From: a bacterium UBP8_UBA6595
GTDB taxonomy: Bacteria; Margulisbacteria; Marinamargulisbacteria; UBA6595
Reading direction: 5' to 3'
DNA length: 37,196 nucleotides
Assembly: GCA_002433595.1 (NCBI GenBank)
Contig: DJIL01000006.1
Span: 1 to 37,196 of the forward strand
Positions 1 to 7,363 of this stretch are shown piece by piece. Within the stretch, counting starts at the first letter, position 1; the number at the start of each line of letters is the position of its first letter. The translations under genes were made by a program, and so were the position numbers. Under the pieces are notes generated by a model. It worked only from the letters and a program-made list of their open reading frames with translations. It had not been told where the DNA came from and searched no databases.

Positions 1-12
1 TGCTGCGCTATC

Positions 13-861
13 TCATAACAACACCGCCAATTGCGTTGCTGAAATAGACAAGTGAGCGTCTGAAAATACCCCATCCCCATCGCATTGAATGGGTTGACCT
101 GTGTGCAGGGTGGCGGTGGTTATGGGAATATGCTGAACCTGGGGGTGCCGGTGTGTTTTGCCAAGCACGAGCAAGACCAAGAACCCTACCCAGTGCCACA
201 CGGACTTAAACCGATGCACAACAGCTGTGAGTGCAGGGGCCGTTAATGGCGTGTGGGTCAGGACAAATGGCCCGGCATAGTGTGGGGTGTTGGTAATGAT
301 GCACCCTGTTCCCACATAGGACTGTGTGGGCGTTTCTAGCACAACTGCGGACCGATTTGAGACCCGGCCACCGTGACGAATGAGTTCAATCGCGTAGGCA
401 TAGCGGCCGATCCATCGTTTGAGGCGCACAGATACATGATGCACAATACTGGCATCAATACCGGTGCTAATGGCCATTAAAAAGGGCTGTGTATTGAATA
501 GCCCCATGCGAATGGTTGTTGGGGTCCAGCGGCGCAACGCGGAGTAGTCTGTGTTGCCTCGGGTGATTCCCAATGCATGGGCAAGAACATTGCAAGTTCC
601 CAGTGGGGTAATGCCAATGGGAACATTCAGCCCAATGCGTTTCATATCGGTTACAACATCCCGAATGGTACCGTCGCCCCCCATAATCCAGACCGCATCG
701 ATGGTTTTTTTTGGCCATTCAAAGTGATGGGTTTGCGTGTCAAACTGAGTTACGTGACTCACGGTCATGCCCAATTCCTCGGCCGCGCTATCGAATTGCT
801 GGGCATCCCGCAGCCGATAGCGACCAGCCGTTGTATTCGCAATACACGCAATGTGCGTCAT
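13..861 (-). CDS. Diacylglycerol kinase catalytic-domain protein (YegS/BmrU-like lipid kinase)
   Basis: This is a 282-residue protein of the diacylglycerol/sphingosine kinase catalytic family, which phosphorylates lipid hydroxyls with ATP. The nucleotide-binding signature GGDGT is at residues 61-65, preceded by a hydrophobic strand (AVWIM). The second conserved block, PLGTCNVLAHALG at about 86-98, matches the family pattern PLGTGN-x-A with Cys in place of the second Gly. A DGDG segment near the C-terminus resembles the family's terminal acidic block. The start ATG overlaps the stop of the upstream serine hydrolase by 4 nt (ATGA), so it is the last visible gene of the rpsO operon. The exact lipid substrate cannot be read from sequence. 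A role in recycling diacylglycerol into phospholipid synthesis is an inference from the family. Confidence 0.88.
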   Translation of the reverse strand: MTHIACIANTTAGRYRLRDAQQFDSAAEELGMTVSHVTQFDTQTHHFEWPKKTIDAVWIMGGDGTIRDVVTDMKRIGLNVPIGITPLGTCNVLAHALGITRGNTDYSALRRWTPTTIRMGLFNTQPFLMAISTGIDASIVHHVSVRLKRWIGRYAYAIELIRHGGRVSNRSAVVLETPTQSYVGTGCIITNTPHYAGPFVLTHTPLTAPALTAVVHRFKSVWHWVGFLVLLVLGKTHRHPQVQHIPITTATLHTGQPIQCDGDGVFSDAHLSISATQLAVLL

Positions 862-1661
862 GGATTTATAAGTATGGCTTCAGCAATGCGTGCAATAGTG
901 GCGGCTCGAGTGCCTTTGGGCAATCCCTCGGTTAAAATGCTAACGACATAAGCATCCTTGTTATGTATAACCAGACCCACATCGTGTCGAACTGACCCTA
1001 AAGTTCCAGTTTTGTTGGCCACAGAAAATGACGGGGGCAACCAATGGGGAATTCCCCAGCGATAAATTTGTTGGCGCATTTGGCTCAATAGTTCGTAGGT
1101 ATGAGTCGGGCTTAGTAATTCGTATCGAGCCAATTGCACCAGTAGTTGATGAATATCCATGGCAGTGGTTTGATTGGACTGTGGCGGCTGGGTCAAATGC
1201 GGATTTTTTAGCCATGTATTTTGCATGCCGATACGCCGCATATAGTCATTAATTTGCTGACGATCTAGATACTCAATAAGCATTAATGTTGCCGTATTAT
1301 CACTATAGCGCATCATCATATTAGCTAAAGTATCCAAACGATAGACTTCACCAGGTCTCGCATGTTTGAGTATGCCAGCCCCAGATTGAGTATGACGGGC
1401 ACGATGCATCAATGTATTGGATAGAGAGGCTCTTTCGGACGCTACGCGATTATATAAGCAAGCTAATATTGGTAATTTGATTAAACTAGCGGGATTGTAC
1501 CGTTGATTTGGACGCCAACTGTACGTATAATTGGTTCCTAAATGCGTGACAACTAAGCTGATATTGCTAGAAACGGGCTGAATAATTGTAGCAACCTGAG
1601 GGGGAAGCCCATAAAGGGGGAGTATGAAAAAGAAAAGCCCTAATGTGCGATAGACGCCCAT
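858..1661 (-). CDS. Class A beta-lactamase-fold serine hydrolase, exported
   Basis: The 267-residue protein begins with a hydrophobic signal-like segment (about residues 5-22), so it is probably exported. The serine-acylation motifs of the penicillin-binding/beta-lactamase superfamily are all present: SLIK at 59-62 (nucleophile Ser59, Lys62), SDN at 120-122 and KTGT at 217-220. The omega-loop region between SDN and KTG (about 138-170) shows no Glu in an ExxLN-like context, and that Glu is the deacylating base of true class A beta-lactamases. It may therefore be a cell-wall hydrolase or a penicillin-binding relative rather than an efficient beta-lactamase. Its start lies 22 nt inside the upstream M16 peptidase gene, and its stop overlaps the lipid kinase gene by 4 nt, which indicates translational coupling. 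Confidence 0.88.
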   Translation of the reverse strand: MGVYRTLGLFFFILPLYGLPPQVATIIQPVSSNISLVVTHLGTNYTYSWRPNQRYNPASLIKLPILACLYNRVASERASLSNTLMHRARHTQSGAGILKHARPGEVYRLDTLANMMMRYSDNTATLMLIEYLDRQQINDYMRRIGMQNTWLKNPHLTQPPQSNQTTAMDIHQLLVQLARYELLSPTHTYELLSQMRQQIYRWGIPHWLPPSFSVANKTGTLGSVRHDVGLVIHNKDAYVVSILTEGLPKGTRAATIARIAEAILINP

Positions 1662-2899
1662 ACCGATTCAATGGGAGTTTGATAATAGGAATCCACAGGA
1701 CCAATGGCGGTTAATCCGGCTTGGTTCAGATTAATCGAATTAATGATACGTTGGACATCGTCCAGTTGTACCGCATCAATAGTATCTAAAATATGTGTGA
1801 GGGGCCTTAGGTGTCCATAATAAAGCCACGACTTGACTAAGAACATCATCCAGCTAGTACTGGTTTCTAAGTTAATTGCAAAACTGCCTTTAATATAGCG
1901 CTTCACTTTGCTTAGCTCATCAGCATCAATTCCGTTGGTTTTTAAATCAGAAAACAAGGTGCGAATGACCGATAGTGTAGGGATGTATTGCTCGTTACTG
2001 ACGCCACCAGAAATAACCAAGGAACCGGTCGCTTCATAGAAGCTACAGGCTGAATAGATAGAATAGGCCCAGCCTCGTTTTTCACGAATTTCTTGAAATA
2101 ACCGAGAACTCATAGTCCCGCCCAATACGGTAGATAAGATTGAAAACGCATGACGATCTGGATGGGTATAGGCACATGATTGGACTCCCAAGCAAAAGTG
2201 CGTTTGCTCCGTTTCTTTATGTATGGCTGTGCATGTGGGTGCTACATCCGGTATTAGCGAGTCTAAAATAGGTTTAGACGTGGGGGGCGTTGGAAAATAA
2301 ATTGGAATTAACCCCGTGAGGGTGTCAACGCTGCTGGATGGCCCAGCAATAGATACAATCATTTGACTACGTTGCCAATAATAGTTTCTGAAATCTCGTA
2401 AATTCAGGGCATTAATTCGGCCCAATGTTTGGGGCGTACCCAAAATACTATTTGAAAACAGGCTGTTGGCCCAGTAATGGTTATACCATAGTTCATGGAC
2501 TAAATCTTCTGGTGAATCGTTAACCATATTAATTTCTTCAAGAACAACCTGTCGTTCTTTTTCAATATCAGAGTCACTTAATGTTGAATTTAAAACCAAA
2601 TCACTGATTAATGCGAGTGCCGTTTCGGAACAGTCAGCCGGCACAGTGATGTAATACAGAGTATATTCTCGATCGGTCATCGCGTTAATATACCCACCCA
2701 TGTTATCGACAAGCTCAACAATGGCTTTAGCTGTATAGTTGGGGGTCCCTTTAAAGCACATGTGCTCCAAAAAATGAGCTTCACCACCGATAGACTCTTG
2801 GGCTAAGCCAACACGAACGAGAATGCCAATTGATACGGATCTAAAATGGTCGTTACTGTGTGTAACGACCGATAAACCATCGCAGTCAATATGCTGCAT
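1640..2899 (-). CDS. M16-family zinc peptidase (processing peptidase-like)
   Basis: This 419-residue single-chain M16 metallopeptidase carries the inverted zinc motif HFLEH at residues 42-46. A downstream glutamate (Glu122, in VVLEEIN) sits 76 residues further on, as expected for the third zinc ligand. The second half has the family block REIREKRGWAYS, which helps form the active chamber. The length matches the bacterial MlpA/YmxG type that resembles the mitochondrial processing peptidase beta subunit. The start ATG overlaps the pnp stop by one base (TAATG). The order rpsO-pnp-M16 peptidase is conserved in many bacteria, for example rpsO-pnpA-(ylxY)-mlpA in Bacillus, which supports the assignment. 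Its substrates are unknown. Confidence 0.95.
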   Translation of the reverse strand: MQHIDCDGLSVVTHSNDHFRSVSIGILVRVGLAQESIGGEAHFLEHMCFKGTPNYTAKAIVELVDNMGGYINAMTDREYTLYYITVPADCSETALALISDLVLNSTLSDSDIEKERQVVLEEINMVNDSPEDLVHELWYNHYWANSLFSNSILGTPQTLGRINALNLRDFRNYYWQRSQMIVSIAGPSSSVDTLTGLIPIYFPTPPTSKPILDSLIPDVAPTCTAIHKETEQTHFCLGVQSCAYTHPDRHAFSILSTVLGGTMSSRLFQEIREKRGWAYSIYSACSFYEATGSLVISGGVSNEQYIPTLSVIRTLFSDLKTNGIDADELSKVKRYIKGSFAINLETSTSWMMFLVKSWLYYGHLRPLTHILDTIDAVQLDDVQRIINSINLNQAGLTAIGPVDSYYQTPIESVWASIAH

Positions 2900-4983
2900 T
2901 ATACAGGTTCAAGTGCTATTTTATCTCCGTCTACAGATACCACATGCACGGATATTGAATCGCCGGATTCCCATTGATCTTCTAAACGTTCATGGCGTTC
3001 TTTTTTAAACTTTGAAATATGGGCCAATCCAATACATCCAGGAAATAGTTCTACAAACATGCCAAAGTTGACAATCTTCACCACTTTTCCGTCATAGTTC
3101 TTTCCACTTTCAGCGGTTTTGGTCATGCCTTCAATTAGGCTTCGCGCTTTGTCTAAACCGGCCTGGTTTTTTGCTGAAATTGAAACCAATCCTTTATTTC
3201 CATCTTCTATAATAACTTCTGCACCAGACTCTTCTTCTATTTTACGTATAGTGGAGCCACCCGAACCAATCACCATGCCAACTTTACTGGGGTCAATGGT
3301 GATGTGTTCCAATCGGGGTGCGCTAGGGGCTAAGGTTTCTCGTGGTGCATCTAAGGCATGCGTCATCGTTTCCAATATATGGGCACATCCAACCTTAGCT
3401 TGATCCAAGGCTTCTTTTAAAATAGCAGGGGATAAACCAGCCACTTTAATATCCAATTGTAAGGCAGAAATACCTTTAGAACTACGAACAACTTTGAAGT
3501 CCATATGACCAAAAAAGTCTTCCATTCCTTGAATGTCGGATAAAATGACATGGTCGGATTCAGTGATCAATAAACCCATTGCAATGCCACAAATGGGGCG
3601 CTGAATTGGAACGCCGCCATCCATTAATGCCAAACAACTGGCACACACAGAAGCCATGGACGAAGACCCATTGGATTCTAAAATTTCTGATACCAACCGA
3701 ATCGTGTATGGAAACGTGTCGTAGCTGGGTAGTACAGCCTCGACGCCGCGTCGTGCCAAAGCCCCATGACCAATTTCACGACGGCTGAGTCGAGCCATAT
3801 TGCCGACTTCCCCGACAGAATACGGGGGAAAGTTGTAATGAAACAAATAACGCGAGTCCCCTTCGTTATCTTTTAAACCATCCTGAATTTGAGCATCATT
3901 GGCAGTTCCCAAGGTTAAAACACCGAGACTTTGAGTTTCTCCACGAGTAAAGAGAGCCGACCCATGGGTAGAGGGCAACAGACCTGTTTCTACAGATATG
4001 GGACGGATTTCAGTTGGCTTTCTACCATCGGGTCGAACTTTTTTAGTAATTATAATGTTTTGAATAACGGACTTTTTGACATGATTGTAAATTCGAGATA
4101 CTAAAGACGCATTGTCTTGTGCATCATTTAAAAACTGGGCACATGTTTCTGTTTCAATGGTACTAAGTGTGTCGTGAAGCTCACCGGTGTTTGGCGAAGT
4201 GAAAGCCGCTTCAATCGGTGCTTGGATGTGCTGTTCAATGGCCTTAGCAATCTCTGAATCCCATTCAATGGGGTCGAGTTCAACTTTAGACTTGCCCGAT
4301 TGCCGGACTAATTTGTTTTGAATTTCAATACCGGATTGCAAAGCGTCATGGCCATATTGAATGGCACTCATCATGGTAGATTCATCAACTTCGTTAGCAC
4401 CCGCTTCAATCATAAATATTGCGGATTGACTACCGGCGATAATGGCATCTAATTGTGTAGTATCATCCACACAGCGGTCTACATGAAAGGCGCTTTCTGC
4501 ATCTTGAGTAACCAGGGCTGCTGATATTGAGGTTTCAAATGGAATATCCGATACACTCAGAGCCGCGGATGCTGCAATAATCGCATAGGCTTCGGGTTGA
4601 ATCGTTTGATCGTAACTCAAAACACTGACTACGACTTGAACATCATGCGTGAATCCTTTAGGGAATACTGGGCGTAATGATCGATCAATTAGCCGTGATG
4701 TCAAAGTTGCCAGTGTACTGGGCCGTGCTTCACGCTTAAAAAAACCTCCAGGAATTTTCCCAGCCGCGTACATTTTTTCTTGAAACTCAACAGTTAGTGG
4801 TAGAAAATCAATCCCTGGACGGGGTGATTGACTCATCGTAGCGGTCGCTAATAATACTAAATCTTTACATTTTAGTAGAACAGAACCATTGGCCTGACGA
4901 GCGAATCGCCCGGTTTCAAGCGTAATAACCTGATTGTTGACCGTTGCGCTAACGGGTGTGTCTGCAACACAGTGCATAGCCAT
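2899..4983 (-). CDS. pnp: Polyribonucleotide nucleotidyltransferase (PNPase)
   Basis: This is a full-length PNPase of 694 residues, the phosphorolytic 3'-5' exoribonuclease of mRNA turnover. It has the standard layout: a first RNase PH-like core (about 15-225), an alpha-helical linker, a second catalytic core (about 310-540), a KH domain with its GSGG loop at 573-576, and a C-terminal S1 domain from about 628. The second core keeps the catalytic aspartates in MEDFFGHMDF (Asp489 and Asp495, spaced as in the Escherichia coli enzyme) and the phosphate-binding serine cluster ESNGSSS. The start ATG overlaps the rpsO stop by one base; a second ATG two codons on is an alternative. Co-transcription with rpsO is the usual arrangement. 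Confidence 0.98.
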   Translation of the reverse strand: MAMHCVADTPVSATVNNQVITLETGRFARQANGSVLLKCKDLVLLATATMSQSPRPGIDFLPLTVEFQEKMYAAGKIPGGFFKREARPSTLATLTSRLIDRSLRPVFPKGFTHDVQVVVSVLSYDQTIQPEAYAIIAASAALSVSDIPFETSISAALVTQDAESAFHVDRCVDDTTQLDAIIAGSQSAIFMIEAGANEVDESTMMSAIQYGHDALQSGIEIQNKLVRQSGKSKVELDPIEWDSEIAKAIEQHIQAPIEAAFTSPNTGELHDTLSTIETETCAQFLNDAQDNASLVSRIYNHVKKSVIQNIIITKKVRPDGRKPTEIRPISVETGLLPSTHGSALFTRGETQSLGVLTLGTANDAQIQDGLKDNEGDSRYLFHYNFPPYSVGEVGNMARLSRREIGHGALARRGVEAVLPSYDTFPYTIRLVSEILESNGSSSMASVCASCLALMDGGVPIQRPICGIAMGLLITESDHVILSDIQGMEDFFGHMDFKVVRSSKGISALQLDIKVAGLSPAILKEALDQAKVGCAHILETMTHALDAPRETLAPSAPRLEHITIDPSKVGMVIGSGGSTIRKIEEESGAEVIIEDGNKGLVSISAKNQAGLDKARSLIEGMTKTAESGKNYDGKVVKIVNFGMFVELFPGCIGLAHISKFKKERHERLEDQWESGDSISVHVVSVDGDKIALEPV

Positions 4984-5273
4984 TAGTGAATGCTATGCGT
5001 TTTGATGTCTAAACGCTTGGCAATATCAGTGAAAACATCAAAATCATTATGCTTTAAATACTTTAAAAGCCGACGACGACGACCGACCTTTTTTAATAGA
5101 CTATGACGCAAGTGGTTGTCTTTTTTGTTGGCCTTTAAGTGCTCAGAAAGTGCTAAAATGTGATTGGTTAGTAGTGCGACTTGAACCGCCGTTGATCCAC
5201 AATCAGTAGCGTGCTTTTGATAAGACTCAATAATGGTACTTTTATTTGCTTTAAATTCCTGTGCTGGACCCAA
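4983..5273 (-). CDS. rpsO: Ribosomal protein S15
   Basis: The 96-residue product is bacterial S15, which binds the central domain of 16S rRNA early in 30S assembly. Typical family blocks are visible: GSTAVQVALLTNHI, LSEHL, a DNHLRHSLLKKVGRRRRLLKYL helix region and a C-terminal LDIK. The length is slightly above the usual 88-89 because of a short extension at each end. The start codon is TTG, placed 7 nt after a consensus AGGAGG, so the choice of start is well supported although the codon is weak. It is the first gene of the operon with pnp. A strong promoter and a leader of roughly 60 nt precede it, leaving room for S15 autoregulation, which is known in other bacteria but not demonstrated here. 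Confidence 0.97.
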   Translation of the reverse strand: MGPAQEFKANKSTIIESYQKHATDCGSTAVQVALLTNHILALSEHLKANKKDNHLRHSLLKKVGRRRRLLKYLKHNDFDVFTDIAKRLDIKTHSIH

Positions 5274-5280
5274 TGGTTTT

Positions 5281-5286
5281 CCTCCT
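5281..5286 (-). promoter_or_regulatory. Shine-Dalgarno site of rpsO
   Basis: A perfect AGGAGG is read on the minus strand and ends 7 nt before the TTG start. It fixes the start of rpsO at a non-ATG codon and contrasts with the many genes in the window that have no such site. Confidence 0.9.
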
Positions 5287-5342
5287 AACTAGTAGTATAT
5301 TAAAATTACAGTAAACGTAGTTTTTCTTTCGTATTTTAATTC

Positions 5343-5371
5343 ATTATACTTTAAATAACACAATTTGTCAG
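5343..5371 (-). promoter_or_regulatory. Promoter of the rpsO-pnp operon
   Basis: On the minus strand a -35 box CTGACA (5371-5366) is separated by exactly 17 nt from a consensus -10 box TATAAT (5348-5343). Transcription would start about 7 nt further on, leaving a leader of about 60 nt that contains the AGGAGG site. The -35 box lies between the -35 and -10 of the opposing panD promoter, so the two promoters interleave. Confidence 0.8.
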
Positions 5372-5378
5372 CTATACT
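5350..5378 (+). promoter_or_regulatory. Promoter of the panD-cdaA-panB-cysS operon (leaderless)
   Basis: A -10 box TATACT at 5373-5378 lies 7 nt before the panD ATG at 5386, with a weak -35 (TTTAAA, 5350-5355) 17 nt upstream. The predicted transcription start therefore falls on or next to the ATG, and no Shine-Dalgarno sequence fits between them. A leaderless mRNA is inferred. Confidence 0.6.
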
Positions 5379-5385
5379 ATTGAGC

Positions 5386-5727
5386 ATGAGTGCAGAAATT
5401 AGTATTACTGTTTTAAAATCAAAACTATCGTATGCGATTGTTACCCAAACAGAATTATATTATGAGGGGAGCATTACGATTGATTCCGATTGGCTGGCGG
5501 CTGCAGATATACGCGCTGGCGAACAAGTACACGTGGTTAATATTAACAATGGGGAGCGCTTGATTACTTATGCAATTGCTGGAGACGCTGGTTCGGGCAT
5601 TATTGCTTTAAATGGGCCGGCGGCTCGTTTAGGTGCAGTGGGAGACCCTGTGTTTATACTTACTTATGCACAGATACCCGCTCACCACACATTAGACCCA
5701 GTGGTTTACTCCCTAAAAGACTCATGA
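5386..5727 (+). CDS. panD: Aspartate 1-decarboxylase (pyruvoyl-dependent)
   Basis: This gene encodes the pyruvoyl enzyme that makes beta-alanine from L-aspartate for pantothenate and CoA synthesis. The start at 5386 gives 113 residues beginning MSAEISITVLKSKLS, which matches the family N-terminus; an in-frame TTG at 5365 would lie upstream of the probable transcription start and is rejected. The self-cleavage site is visible as YYEGS (Gly28-Ser29), where Ser becomes the pyruvoyl group. NGERLITYAI and ALNGPAARL are the conserved core blocks, holding the Arg and Tyr of the active site. The protein is slightly shorter than the 126-residue E. coli enzyme. Its last codons overlap cdaA by ATGA. Confidence 0.95.
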   Translation: MSAEISITVLKSKLSYAIVTQTELYYEGSITIDSDWLAAADIRAGEQVHVVNINNGERLITYAIAGDAGSGIIALNGPAARLGAVGDPVFILTYAQIPAHHTLDPVVYSLKDS

Positions 5728-6554
5728 CTTTCCCTGGTTTCTCATGGGATGCCTGTGTGCAGGTAGTGGGGGTACTCTTTGATGCGGCTGTAGTCTATAG
5801 TTTAGTGTATTATTTATTGCGTTGGATTCGGAATGTTCATTCGCTGGCGATTATTCGAGGCGTGGTCTTTGTAGGGTTTTTATATGTTGTATTTCAAGCC
5901 TTACAATTGAACAGTATTAATTGGGTGCTTAGTCAGCTAACCAGCGTTTTGTTAATTATTTTGGTTGTGGTTTTTCAACACGATCTGCGCCGATTATTGG
6001 AGCGATTGGGGGATCCTCGATGGTTTATGTCGGTTGACTTATACAATAACCAAGAGTCAACCCGAGTGATTAAGCAGCTGTTGCGGGCTGTGGATATTTT
6101 ATCAAAAAAGAAAATAGGGGGGCTCTTGGTGATTGAAATGAATACAGATTTGAGCCCTTACATTAATACAGGCGTTAAAGTGGATGCGGTAGTAACTGCT
6201 GAATTATTGGTGACCTTATTCTGGCCCAATTCACCGACTCACGATGGGGCCATTATTGTACAGAAAAATAAGATATCGTCAGTGGATTGCTTGCTGCCGT
6301 TGTCAGAGGCCTATTTAATTGATCGCTCCATTGGGACACGGCATCGTGCGGCATTGGGGCTGTCGGAGTCAACGGATGCATTAATTGTGATTGTATCAGA
6401 AGAAACAGGGATTATATCGTTGGCAGAAAATGGCAATTTGACACGGTATTTAAATCGAGAAGCATTAGAAGCTCGGTTTTTTAAATTGTATAAAGAGCCA
6501 GCAATAGACCGAAAGCCTTCGGGATGGTTTCGGGCATGGTTTACTCAATCATGA
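5724..6554 (+). CDS. cdaA: Diadenylate cyclase, CdaA/DacA type (c-di-AMP synthase)
   Basis: A 276-residue membrane-bound c-di-AMP synthase that condenses two ATP molecules. Three N-terminal hydrophobic helices (about 13-32, 40-60 and 64-84) are followed by a DisA_N cyclase domain. Catalytic motifs are intact: DGA at 174-176 and RHR at 206-208, within GTRHRAALGLSE. The length matches CdaA (about 270). In Firmicutes cdaA is normally followed by its regulator cdaR and then glmM. Here it is instead locked by 4-nt overlaps between panD and panB, with no CdaR/YbbR gene in the window. This suggests transcription tied to pantothenate/CoA supply rather than cell-wall precursor synthesis, which is an inference from context. 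Confidence 0.96.
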   Translation: MTFPGFSWDACVQVVGVLFDAAVVYSLVYYLLRWIRNVHSLAIIRGVVFVGFLYVVFQALQLNSINWVLSQLTSVLLIILVVVFQHDLRRLLERLGDPRWFMSVDLYNNQESTRVIKQLLRAVDILSKKKIGGLLVIEMNTDLSPYINTGVKVDAVVTAELLVTLFWPNSPTHDGAIIVQKNKISSVDCLLPLSEAYLIDRSIGTRHRAALGLSESTDALIVIVSEETGIISLAENGNLTRYLNREALEARFFKLYKEPAIDRKPSGWFRAWFTQS

Positions 6555-7363
6555 CTCGAACAACTGTGGTGTCCTTGCAGCATAAAAAGCAGTCAGGAAT
6601 ACCCATTACACTGGTTACTGCGTATGATTATATTATGGCTCAAATTTTATCGGCTGTCGGAATTGACGTGGTCTTGGTTGGTGATTCCCTGGGCAATGTT
6701 TTTCAGGGACAGCCAACCACACAGTCAGTAACATTGGATCATATGGTGTACCACACGGCAGCTGTGCGCCGGGGATGGCCCACCGGGTTTATTGTAGCAG
6801 ATATGCCGTTTTTAACAGCAACAGTGTCGGAGGCGGATGCGATTCAACAGGCGGGTCGACTACTTCAAGAGGGGGGCGCAGATGCGGTTAAAATCGAGGT
6901 GATAAGCCAGCGTCAAATTCCAATTCTAGGCGCTATTGTAGCCAGTGGTATTCCGGTAATGGCTCATCTTGGGTTTACACCGCAATCGGTTACACAATTG
7001 GGCGGCTATCGGGTACAAGGTAAGACGTTAGAAGCGGCCACTCAGTGTTGCCAATGGGCAATAGCGTGCGAAGACCAGGGGGCGTTTTCACTGGTTCTGG
7101 AGCTCGTTCCCCAATCAGTTGCGCAGTCGATAACCGCTTCTGTAGCTATACCAGTGATTGGTGTTGGGGCGGGTTCCGGGTGTGATGGCCAAGGCTTGGT
7201 ATGCACAGATATTCTTGGGTTATCCCCTCAAATTCCCCGGTTTGCTAAAGCTTATGCTAATGTGCGCGATACAATGACACAAGCGTTTACGGCGTTTCAA
7301 TCGGCTGTTCACGGAGGGATGTTTCCACAATCAGATCCAACAAAATCAAGGGGGGTGAAATGA
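6551..7363 (+). CDS. panB: 3-methyl-2-oxobutanoate hydroxymethyltransferase (ketopantoate hydroxymethyltransferase)
   Basis: PanB transfers a hydroxymethyl group from 5,10-methylenetetrahydrofolate to 2-oxoisovalerate, the first committed step of the pantoate branch. Choosing the ATG at 6551 gives a 4-nt ATGA overlap with cdaA and a 270-residue protein close to the family norm; an in-frame ATG at 6524 would add nine residues. Conserved blocks are VLVGDSLGNV (metal-binding Asp45), VADMPF (Asp84), GGADAVKIE, MAHLGFTPQ and PVIGVGAGSGCDGQGLVCTD. With panD next door, two steps of pantothenate synthesis are encoded together; panC is not in the window. It overlaps cysS by 4 nt. Confidence 0.97.
   Translation: MTRTTVVSLQHKKQSGIPITLVTAYDYIMAQILSAVGIDVVLVGDSLGNVFQGQPTTQSVTLDHMVYHTAAVRRGWPTGFIVADMPFLTATVSEADAIQQAGRLLQEGGADAVKIEVISQRQIPILGAIVASGIPVMAHLGFTPQSVTQLGGYRVQGKTLEAATQCCQWAIACEDQGAFSLVLELVPQSVAQSITASVAIPVIGVGAGSGCDGQGLVCTDILGLSPQIPRFAKAYANVRDTMTQAFTAFQSAVHGGMFPQSDPTKSRGVK

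Noticed and set aside
577..951. Plus-strand open frames within the lipid kinase and serine hydrolase genes
   Set aside because: They are antisense shadows of clearly conserved minus-strand genes and show no family features.
5365..5385. TTG-initiated N-terminal extension of panD
   Set aside because: It covers the -10 box and adds residues not typical of PanD; the ATG at 5386 matches the family start.
6524..6550. Upstream ATG of panB inside cdaA
   Set aside because: The ATG at 6551 gives the 4-nt overlap used throughout the operon and a normal PanB length.
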